Assembly (NCBI GenBank): GCA_036494005.1
Contig: DASXOV010000189.1
Coordinates: 1-29,843, forward strand
Direction: 5' to 3'
DNA from: GCA-003244245 sp036494005
Lineage (GTDB): Bacteria; Actinomycetota; Actinomycetes; Mycobacteriales; Pseudonocardiaceae
DNA length: 29,843 nt
The notes under the pieces are model-generated. The model worked only from the letters and a program-made list of their open reading frames with translations. It was not told the DNA's origin and searched no databases. The position numbers and the translations under genes were made by a program. Positions 24,692 through 29,843 of this stretch are shown piece by piece; position 1 is the stretch's first letter, and each line of letters begins with the position of its first letter.

Positions 24692-25977
24692 TCGAGTGTG
24701 CCTTCGCCGGCATCGACCGGGCGATCGCCGACGTGGCGGCCGGCCGGGCGGTGGTCGTGGTGGACGACGAGGAGCGGGAGAACGAGGGGGACCTGATCTT
24801 CGCCGCGGCCCGGGCCACCCCGGAACTGCTCGCGTTCATGGTCCGGTACACCTCGGGATACATCTGCGTACCGCTGACCGGAGATGACTGCGACCGGCTG
24901 GACCTGCCGCCGATGTTCCATACCAACCAGGACAAGCGGGGCACCGCGTACACGGTGACGGTGGACGCCCGCGAGGGCGTGACGACCGGGATCTCGGCGG
25001 CGGACCGGGCTCACACCATCCGGCTACTGGCCGACCCGGACGCCAAGTCGGTCGATTTCGCCCGCCCGGGTCATGTCGTGCCGCTGCGGGCGAAGGAGGG
25101 CGGGGTGCTGCGCCGCCCCGGGCACACCGAGGCCTCGGTGGATCTGGCCCGGCTGGCCGGTCTGCCGCCCGCCGGGGTGCTGTGCGAAATCGTGTCGGCC
25201 AAGGAGCCGGGCGAGATGGCCCGCCGCGACGAGCTGGAGGTCTTCGCCGCCGAGCACGATCTGGCCCTGATCACCATCGCGGATCTCATCGCCTACCGGA
25301 GGCGGTTCGAGAAGCAGGTGGAGCGGGTGGCGGAGGCCCGCATCCCGACCCGGCACGGTGAGTTCACCGCGATCGGGTTCGACTCGGTGCTCGACGGGGT
25401 GGAGCACATCGCGCTGGTGGCCGGGGAGATCGGGGACGGTGCCGACGTGCTGGTCCGGGTGCATTCGGAGTGCCTGACCGGCGACGTGCTGGGCTCGTTG
25501 CGCTGCGACTGCGGCCCGCAGCTGGACGCCGCGCTGGCCGCGATCGCCGCCGAGGGTCGGGGTGTGGTGCTCTACGTCCGCGGTCACGAGGGCCGGGGCA
25601 TCGGCCTGATGCACAAGCTGCAGGCCTACCAGCTGCAGGACGCGGGCGCCGACACCGTGGACGCCAACCTCGCGCTGGGCATGCCCGCCGACGCCCGGGA
25701 CTACGGCACCGGGGCGCAGATCCTGGCCGACCTCGGGGTGCGCTCGATGCGGCTGCTCAGCAACAACCCGGCCAAGCGGGCCGGTCTGGAGGGCTACGGC
25801 CTGGCCATCACCGGCCGGGTGCCGCTGCCCATCCGGCCGAACCCGGAGAACCTGCACTATCTGCGCACCAAACGGGACCGCATGGGCCACGACCTCGCCG
25901 GCCTGGGTCCCACCGGACTGGGTCCGACCGGGTCGGACCCGGTTGGCTCCACCCCGGTCGAGCGGACGCGACCATGA
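24688..25977 (+). CDS. ribBA: bifunctional DHBP synthase / GTP cyclohydrolase II
   Basis: Makes both riboflavin precursors. The 429 residues comprise the RibB domain (about 1-205; VVDDEERENEGDLIFAA, HTNQDKRGTAYTVTVDA, GHVVPLRAKEGGVLRRPGHT) and the RibA domain (about 210-405; VRVHSECLTGDVLGSLRCDC with three zinc cysteines, RGHEGRGIGLMHKL, LLSNNPAKRAGLEGYGL). The normal end NLHYLRTKRDRMGHDL is followed by a 25-residue tail of Gly-Pro-Thr repeats (GLGPTGLGPTG), whose DNA forms a perfect inverted repeat at 25920-25940. ATG overlaps ribE; stop overlaps ribH (ATGA). Confidence 0.97.
   Translation: MIECAFAGIDRAIADVAAGRAVVVVDDEERENEGDLIFAAARATPELLAFMVRYTSGYICVPLTGDDCDRLDLPPMFHTNQDKRGTAYTVTVDAREGVTTGISAADRAHTIRLLADPDAKSVDFARPGHVVPLRAKEGGVLRRPGHTEASVDLARLAGLPPAGVLCEIVSAKEPGEMARRDELEVFAAEHDLALITIADLIAYRRRFEKQVERVAEARIPTRHGEFTAIGFDSVLDGVEHIALVAGEIGDGADVLVRVHSECLTGDVLGSLRCDCGPQLDAALAAIAAEGRGVVLYVRGHEGRGIGLMHKLQAYQLQDAGADTVDANLALGMPADARDYGTGAQILADLGVRSMRLLSNNPAKRAGLEGYGLAITGRVPLPIRPNPENLHYLRTKRDRMGHDLAGLGPTGLGPTGSDPVGSTPVERTRP
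25920..25940. repeat. 21-bp perfect inverted repeat at the 3' end of ribBA
   Basis: GGGTCCGACC (25920-25929), one central G, then GGTCGGACCC (25931-25940). As RNA the stem can extend to about 13 pairs including a G-U, reaching 25917-25943. It lies 34 bases before the ribH ATG, in the low-complexity tail of ribBA. Confidence 0.9.
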
Positions 25978-26465
25978 GCGGGACCGGGCTGCCGGTGCTG
26001 GAGGTGCCCCGCTGCGCGGATCTGCGGCTCGGCATCGCGGCGACCCGCTGGCATGAGCGCATCACCACCGCGCTGCTGCACCGTGCGGGAGCCGCCGCGG
26101 CGCAGGCCGGTATCGCCGAGCCGACCGTGGTGCGAGTGCCCGGTGCGGTCGAGCTGCCGGTGGTGTGCCAGCAACTGGCCCGCCACCACGACGCCGTCCT
26201 GGCACTCGGCGTGGTGATCCGGGGCGGCACCCCGCACTTCGAGTACGTCTGTGACGCGGTGACCACCGGGCTGACCAGGGTGGCGCTGGACGAGGAGACC
26301 GCCGTGGGCAACGGCGTGCTCACCTGCGACACGGAGGAGCAGGCGCTGGACCGTTGCGGGCTGCCCTCCTCGGTAGAGGACAAGGGCTTCCAAGCCTGCG
26401 TGGCTGCCCTGGAGACCGCCTTGGTCCTGCGCCGGCTACGCCGAGCCAGTTGGGCCGCCTCATGA
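25974..26465 (+). CDS. ribH: 6,7-dimethyl-8-ribityllumazine synthase
   Basis: Condenses DHBP with the aminouracil product of RibD to form lumazine, the substrate of RibE. The 163 residues contain the nucleation motif RLGIAATRWHERITTALL, PGAVELPVVCQQLA, the active-site His in GVVIRGGTPHFEYVC, NGVLTCDTEEQALDR and KGFQACVAALETALVL. ATG at 25974 overlaps the ribBA stop. The aminouracil substrate requires RibD (deaminase/reductase), which is not in this window although M. tuberculosis has it between rpe and ribE. Confidence 0.96.
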   Translation: MSGTGLPVLEVPRCADLRLGIAATRWHERITTALLHRAGAAAAQAGIAEPTVVRVPGAVELPVVCQQLARHHDAVLALGVVIRGGTPHFEYVCDAVTTGLTRVALDEETAVGNGVLTCDTEEQALDRCGLPSSVEDKGFQACVAALETALVLRRLRRASWAAS

Positions 26466-26482
26466 GCCTCATGCTTCCCGGC

Positions 26483-26525
26483 GTGTCCGCGCTCGGTGCA
26501 CGGTGTGTCCGCCATCGGTGCACGG
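26483..26525 (+). repeat. 21-bp direct repeat, two near-identical copies
   Basis: GTGTCCGC-GC-TCGGTGCACGG (26483-26503) and GTGTCCGC-CA-TCGGTGCACGG (26505-26525) agree at 19 of 21 bases with a 22-base period. They fill the gap between ribH and the PH-like gene. Each ends in the palindromic-looking GGTGCACGG (GTGCAC). Confidence 0.85.
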
Positions 26526-26526
26526 C

Positions 26527-26997
26527 ATGGTGACCTCCACGATGTTCGAGGCCCGGCCGCACAAGGCCCGTCGCGTCGCGGTGGTCGCGGCGGTGTTTCT
26601 GGTCGTGGTGTTCTCCGTGGTGGCCGTCCTGCTGCGCAACACCCCCACCGGGGTCTACTTCCGGTTGTCCGATCAGGTGGCGATGGTGCTGCTCGGCCTG
26701 TTGCTCGCCGGAGCCGCGCTGCTGTTCGGCCGTCCGAGGGTGCGGGCCGACGCCGACGGGGTCGAGGTGCGCAACCTGCTCGGTACTCGCACGGTGCCCT
26801 GGGAACTCGTGCTCCGGGTGTCCTTCCCGGACGGCGCGCCCTGGGCCCGGCTGGACCTTCCCGACGACGAGTACATCGCGATCATGGCGATCCAGGCCGC
26901 CGACGGACGGCGCGCCGTGCAGGCCATCCGGGGCCTGCGCGCGGCCCATGCGCAGTACACCGGGGGCCCCCAGCCGGGGCCGCCCGGCCCCTCGTAA
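26527..26997 (+). CDS. PH-like domain membrane protein
   Basis: Function unknown; homologous in layout to the small membrane protein that follows ribH in mycobacteria (Rv1417 position). The 156-residue protein has two transmembrane helices (about residues 15-37 and 46-68), separated by a short loop, then a cytosolic PH-like beta domain: RPRVRADADGVEVRNLLGTR, TVPWELVLRVSFPDG, WARLDLPDDEYIAIMAIQAA and a closing helix RRAVQAIRGLRAAHA. The end is Gly/Pro-rich. ATG 26527 is chosen because it follows the repeat; GTG 26530 and GTG 26503 are alternatives and none has a good ribosome binding site. Confidence 0.78.
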   Translation: MVTSTMFEARPHKARRVAVVAAVFLVVVFSVVAVLLRNTPTGVYFRLSDQVAMVLLGLLLAGAALLFGRPRVRADADGVEVRNLLGTRTVPWELVLRVSFPDGAPWARLDLPDDEYIAIMAIQAADGRRAVQAIRGLRAAHAQYTGGPQPGPPGPS

Positions 26998-27015
26998 CCG
27001 CCGGTCGGCCGGTGG
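26998..27015 (+). terminator. hairpin after the PH-like gene
   Basis: Right after the TAA, CCGCCGG and CCGGTGG pair over 7 bp (one G-U) with a TCGG tetraloop. No U tract. It lies between convergent genes. Confidence 0.48.
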
Positions 27016-27024
27016 ACGAGGTCA

Positions 27025-27297
27025 TCACAGCCCCCTGGACGCGGCGCGGACCGCCTCGATGAACTGCCCGGCCTGCTGGTCGGTCATCGCCACGGTGGTC
27101 TTGATCGCGCCGTTGAACGCCACCCACACCTTGCTGTCCCTCCGCATGATGATCACGGTGGCGGCCTCGCCATCCGGCCCGCGGAAGGTGAGTACGGTGC
27201 GGTCGGACTCGCTCTCGCTGTAGGTAGCCGTCATTGCGGCTGCCGCCGGTTGAGGCGAGAGGACCCTGGACGGTGACGGTCGCTTGTTGTTGCTCAT
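27025..27297 (-). CDS. small protein of unknown function
   Basis: I do not recognise this 90-residue protein. The first 20 residues are basic and Ser/Pro-rich (MSNNKRPSPSRVLSPQPAAA); the rest looks folded: strands ESDRTVLTFRGPDG, AATVIIMRRDSKVWVAFNGA, then helix DQQAGQFIEAVRAASRGL. No signal peptide or membrane helix. ATG at 27297 has a G-rich stretch (GGGGG) about seven bases upstream; an inner ATG at 27234 would remove the basic tail. It is divergent from the Scr1-type regulator, sharing a 173-base gap with repeated CAA-N4-TTG sites. Confidence 0.65.
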   Translation of the reverse strand: MSNNKRPSPSRVLSPQPAAAAMTATYSESESDRTVLTFRGPDGEAATVIIMRRDSKVWVAFNGAIKTTVAMTDQQAGQFIEAVRAASRGL

Positions 27298-27347
27298 CGG
27301 ATACCCCCAGAGATCGGGCGAGGCCCGCTGCCCCGCTGATCTTCAGG

Positions 27348-27421
27348 CAACCGGTTGACCCCCGGGCACGCAAACCGTTGTCCCTGGGTAAATCACGAGT
27401 GCCGTGTCTTGGCAAGTTGCC
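27348..27421. promoter_or_regulatory. candidate operator cluster in a divergent gap
   Basis: CAACCGGTTG (27348-27357, perfect palindrome) and CAAACCGTTG (27371-27380) share CAA-N4-TTG and are 23 bp apart; GGCAAGTTGCC (27411-27421) is a third perfect inverted repeat with the same half-site and a shorter centre. Spacing near two helical turns suggests cooperative binding, perhaps by the adjacent XRE protein. The sites are seen; the binder is inferred. Confidence 0.35.
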
Positions 27422-27470
27422 GGGTTTCTGCGCCATGTGGGTGTTTAGGGTGCCCCACGGGGAGGTCACC

Positions 27471-28337
27471 ATGAGCAACAAGGAACCCACGGTGCGCAGC
27501 CGGGAGCTGGGCGACGGGCTACGCCGGGTGATGGCGCGGGCCGGGCTGACCGGCAAGCAGGCCGCGCACCTACTGGGCTGGTCACCGAGCTGGGTGTCCC
27601 GGCTGCTGTCCGGCAAGCGCGGCGCCACCGAACTGGACGTCGCCGCGTTCCTCGGGGTGTGCCGGGTCAGGGGCCCGGAACGCGACCGGCTGCTCGCGCT
27701 GTGCCAGGAGCAGCACACCCCCGGCTGGTTGCAGCAGCACGGCTCCCGCCTGCCCAAACAGCTCGTCACGCTCATCGACCACGAGAGCAAGGCGGTCACC
27801 ATCAGCGATTTCGAGGCGACCGTCGTCCCTGGGCTGCTGCAGACCGGTGAGTACGCCCGTGCGGTGATCAGCCGGGTGGTCAACGTGCCGCCCGACGAGG
27901 TGGATGATCGGGTGGCCGCCCGGCTGGCCCGGCAGAGCCTGTTCAGCCGGGACCGCCCGGCCCGGTTCACCTTCTACCTGCACGAGTCTGTGCTACGCAC
28001 CCCGGTGGGTGGGCGGGCGGTGATGCGGGAACAGCTGCACCACCTGGTGCGGATGTCCACCCGTCCTTATCTGACGTTGCGGGTCGTGCCCGTCGCGCTC
28101 GGCGCGCATGCCGCCATGACCGGGGCGTTCCGGCTGATGGAGTTCCCCGAGTTCAAGCCCGTGGTGTATCTGGAGAGCGAGACCTCCTGCCTGTTCCTGG
28201 AGAAACCGGACGAGATCGCGGCCTATCAGCGCATCCTGGGGGCGCTGGCCGACACCGCGCTGGGGGAGGGACAATCGAGGGAAATGATTGCCACCCAGGC
28301 AACCGAGCTCTATGCGGGATCGAAGGGATCGACATGA
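27471..28337 (+). CDS. Scr1-type XRE regulator with DUF5753 domain
   Basis: DNA-binding regulator of the large actinobacterial family that includes WhiJ and Scr1, typically paired with a DUF397 protein that modulates it. The 288 residues comprise an XRE helix-turn-helix (about 10-65; LRRVMARAGLTGKQAAHLLG, SPSWVSRLLSGKRG) and the DUF5753 sensor/partner domain (about 95-275; FEATVVPGLLQTGEYARAVI, RFTFYLHESVLRTPVG, VVPVALGAHAAMTGAF). ATG 27471 has GGGGAGG five bases upstream; an open frame reaching 27234 is rejected. Stop overlaps the DUF397 gene (ATGA), so the pair is made together. Confidence 0.93.
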   Translation: MSNKEPTVRSRELGDGLRRVMARAGLTGKQAAHLLGWSPSWVSRLLSGKRGATELDVAAFLGVCRVRGPERDRLLALCQEQHTPGWLQQHGSRLPKQLVTLIDHESKAVTISDFEATVVPGLLQTGEYARAVISRVVNVPPDEVDDRVAARLARQSLFSRDRPARFTFYLHESVLRTPVGGRAVMREQLHHLVRMSTRPYLTLRVVPVALGAHAAMTGAFRLMEFPEFKPVVYLESETSCLFLEKPDEIAAYQRILGALADTALGEGQSREMIATQATELYAGSKGST

Positions 28338-28573
28338 CCGCGCGCGAGCCGGACAGCATCGTCTGGCGCACCAGCAGCTACAGCGTCGGGGACGGCAATT
28401 GCGTCGAGGTCGGCTGGCGCACCAGCACCCACAGCGGCGGCAACGGCAACTGCGTGGAGGTGGCGCTCACCCCGGACACCGTCCTGGTCCGCGACTCCAA
28501 GCACCGCGACGGCCCCGCCCTCACCGTCCCCGCCACCACCTGGCAAGCCTTCCTGCGCGACATCGCCCACTGA
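28334..28573 (+). CDS. DUF397 protein with a duplicated N-terminal motif
   Basis: Small partner of the Scr1-type regulator. The usual DUF397 core is W-R-x-S-S-Y-S-x-G-x-G-N-C-V-E-V followed by a strand and VRDSK-x-DGP. Here the first motif occurs twice in tandem: WRTSSYSVGDGNCVEVG (residues 11-27) and WRTSTHSGGNGNCVEVA (28-44), then TPDTVLVRDSKHRDGPALTV and a helix TWQAFLRDI. The protein is 79 residues against about 60 for the usual form, and the added length is one motif. ATG overlaps the regulator stop. The opposing minus-strand frame runs into its 3' end. Confidence 0.92.
   Translation: MTAREPDSIVWRTSSYSVGDGNCVEVGWRTSTHSGGNGNCVEVALTPDTVLVRDSKHRDGPALTVPATTWQAFLRDIAH
28364..28465 (+). repeat. 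51-bp in-frame tandem duplication inside the DUF397 gene
   Basis: Unit 1 (28364-28414) and unit 2 (28415-28465) both begin TGGCGCACCAGCA and are clearly alike over 17 codons, with scattered differences at both silent and replacement sites. The divergence shows the duplication is not recent. Confidence 0.9.
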
Positions 28574-28925
28574 TCCACACCCACACCACAAACCCGTAGC
28601 CGGAACTGGCAGCGGTGCCCCAGTACCCCGGACCGGTCAAGACTCGCTCCCAGCCCCGCGTTGGACTAGGTCCTCGAGCCGACGGCTCCCCGGTGGTGCG
28701 GTGCTCCTCGATCCAGCGGCGGATCAGCTGAGTCGGCTTGGTGTGCTCAGTGCGGGCCTGCGTACACACCCAATCCAGCAGCGACTTCGGCAACCGCAGC
28801 GACAGCGAAACCATCGGATCCGGGTTTGCCCACTCGTCGACCGGTTCGGCTCGCTCGAGCTCTGTGCTGGTGTCGTGAGTGTCGTAGTACTCGGCGAGTC
28901 GTTCCAGCTTCGTCTGCTCGTTCAC
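28521..28925 (-). CDS. ribbon-helix-helix antitoxin-like protein, C-terminus probably frameshifted
   Basis: CopG/RHH-type small DNA-binding protein, antitoxin-like. Residues 1-35 are acidic (ERLAEYYDTHDTSTELERAE), followed by the RHH fold: strand MVSLSLRLP, helix KSLLDWVCTQARTEH, helix KPTQLIRRWIEEH (about residues 38-76). After GEPS (about residue 82) the frame continues as Arg/Trp/Gly-rich sequence that overlaps the convergent DUF397 gene by 53 bases. One base shift near 28680 instead gives LEDLVQRGAGSES and a stop at 28637, clear of DUF397. GTG at 28925 has GGGGAGG six bases upstream and overlaps the reconstructed stop of the upstream partner (GTGA). Confidence 0.7.
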   Translation of the reverse strand: MNEQTKLERLAEYYDTHDTSTELERAEPVDEWANPDPMVSLSLRLPKSLLDWVCTQARTEHTKPTQLIRRWIEEHRTTGEPSARGPSPTRGWERVLTGPGYWGTAASSGYGFVVWVWISGRCRAGRLARWWRGR

Positions 28926-29772
28926 GGCTTACCTCCCCTTCTGCCGCTACCGACTGTCATCGAGTGAGCTACGAGGCCGCGGCCGTCGTCGGCGTAGAGA
29001 CATGGGCGTCGCCCTGCTATGCGGTGTTCGAGAATGCGGCGGCGCATAACGGCGATGGCTCCGGCGGGGAGCGTAGGTAATGCCGTTCGTCTGTCGAAGT
29101 GAAGGGCCGGGACGGCAATGTCGAGCGCCGCTGGACTGCGCGGGTGTATTCATCGAGCAGGGGTTTGCGGGAATCTCCCGGACCATGACAGCGAGTTCGT
29201 CCGAGTCTATGTCCGGTTCGCATGTAATCCCGAACGAGTTGGCGAGATGGGTAACCAGGGCAGCGTGGGCCTCCCGTCGTCGGGGTGTGAGGTGGATCGC
29301 TATGTCGAGAGCACCACGAGCGTTGTAGATCGCTTCTGCGGGTGGTCTCACTGAGGTCGATGTGTGGTGCGATCTCAGGTAGCGCTTTGTCGAGCGCTTG
29401 CGCGTTCTGGAACGCGGCCTCGAACACAGTCTTGTGCAGTCTGCTCAGGTCACCGATGAGGTGATTGGCGATCCAGCGCACGAGCAGCTGGATGGCATCC
29501 GGGTCCTCGAAGGGTTCACCGTTGGCGTCGGGGCCGAAAATAAGCTCCGGTGGTCGTTCCGATACTTCGGCGAGCGACGCCGCGATCTGAAGTTCGCTCA
29601 ATGGAACACCGAGATCCGCGCGTGCCCATCCTAGTAAGGGGCGAAGTCTGTCGCGAACCAGGAAGTCCCTTTTAATCTGGTAGGCCTTTGCGGGCTCATC
29701 ACAGATGAGGGTGTAGCGGTCGGCGGCGCGTTCGACAGCGACACGGCAACCGGCATGATGCCGGTCGCGCAC
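28922..29772 (-). pseudogene. frameshifted partner gene of the RHH protein, family not recognised
   Basis: Protein-like sequence runs through this stretch only by changing frame. Segment A (GTG 29772 to about 29347): KAYQIKRDFLVRDRLRPLLG, PLSELQIAASLAEVSERPPE, LVRWIANHLIGDLSRLHKTV, ending IDLSE. Segment B (about 29345-29164): EAIYNARGALDIAIHLTPRR, DSDELAVMVREIPANP. Segment C (29160-29131, frame of A): LLDEYTRAVQ. Segment D (about 29129-28922, third frame): ALDIAVPALHF, MRRRILEHRIAGRRPCLYAD, DGRGLVAHSM, ending at a TGA that overlaps the antitoxin GTG. Outside these segments each frame turns into Arg/Pro/Ser-rich shadow. Helical, soluble, about 280 residues when joined. Start is uncertain: a one-base shift near 29790 would add an N-terminus from ATG 29813. 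Decay or sequencing error are both possible. Confidence 0.65.
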
Positions 29773-29831
29773 CGCGTCGCCGGCGTGCTAGCGTTCCGGC
29801 GATCGTGATCCATCGGCAGGAGGTGAGACCC

Positions 29832-29843
29832 ATGAACGCAGTA
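29832..29843 (+). CDS. start of a gene cut by the window end
   Basis: ATG AAC GCA GTA (MNAV) is preceded by a strong ribosome binding site AGGAGG (29818-29823) eight bases upstream. TAGCGT at 29789-29794 could be its -10. The gene would be divergent from the broken minus-strand gene. Product unknown. Confidence 0.5.

Noticed and set aside
26462..26533. 23-codon gene after ribH
   Set aside because: It is encoded mostly by the 21-bp direct repeat and has no ribosome binding site of note; kept only as part of the repeat finding.
28947..29351. Independent 134-residue minus-strand gene
   Set aside because: Its first 70 residues are the middle of the broken partner gene; its last 60 are Arg/Pro/Ser-rich shadow.
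29080..29354. Short plus-strand frames opposite the broken gene
   Set aside because: No motif or ribosome binding site, and the minus strand carries the better protein-like sequence.

Overview
The window is high-GC actinobacterial chromosome with dense, mostly overlapping housekeeping genes. Gene content and order point to the Actinomycetes, probably Pseudonocardiales: aroK-aroB-aroQ-pepQ-efp-nusB, a bldD regulator next to the pyr operon, an actinobacterial integration host factor (mihF) before gmk and rpoZ, a degenerate PriA, and an Scr1-type regulator paired with a DUF397 protein. The family-level placement is inference; no rRNA or species marker is present.

Layout. 1-4508 (+): end of shikimate synthesis (aroK, aroB, aroQ), a proline peptidase (pepQ), a 33-bp tandem repeat, then efp and nusB. 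4589-5077 (-): bldD, encoding a c-di-GMP-responsive developmental repressor. 5362-13686 (+): pyrimidine operon pyrR-pyrB-pyrC-carA-carB-pyrF, preceded by a leader whose hairpin fits a PyrR-binding site that also holds the pyrR ribosome binding site. pyrD is not in the operon. 13765-17545 (+): mihF, gmk, rpoZ, coaBC, metK. 17612-22656 (+): priA, def, fmt, rsmB. 22688-23179 (-): a split-barrel flavin/F420-type protein. 23339-26465 (+): rpe and riboflavin genes ribE, ribBA, ribH, without ribD. 26527-26997 (+): a PH-like membrane protein.

From about 27.0 kb the character changes to accessory DNA: a small unknown gene (-), an Scr1/DUF5753 regulator overlapping a DUF397 gene that carries an internal 17-codon duplication, and a minus-strand pair made of a ribbon-helix-helix antitoxin-like gene and an upstream partner that can only be read through by switching among all three minus frames. 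A new plus-strand gene starts in the last 12 bases.

How the genes work together: the aro block makes chorismate precursors; the pyr block makes UMP and arginine's carbamoyl phosphate under PyrR control; mihF/gmk/rpoZ/metK/coaBC/def/fmt/rsmB serve nucleoid, transcription, cofactor and translation functions. Many junctions are ATGA, GTGA or TAGTG overlaps, so translational coupling is likely throughout. Several transcription units (pepQ, priA, def, rpe) begin so close to a -10-like element that leaderless mRNAs are likely. I found no wholly new system in the core region; the most novel signals are the broken antitoxin-linked operon, the duplicated DUF397 protein and the PyrR leader.
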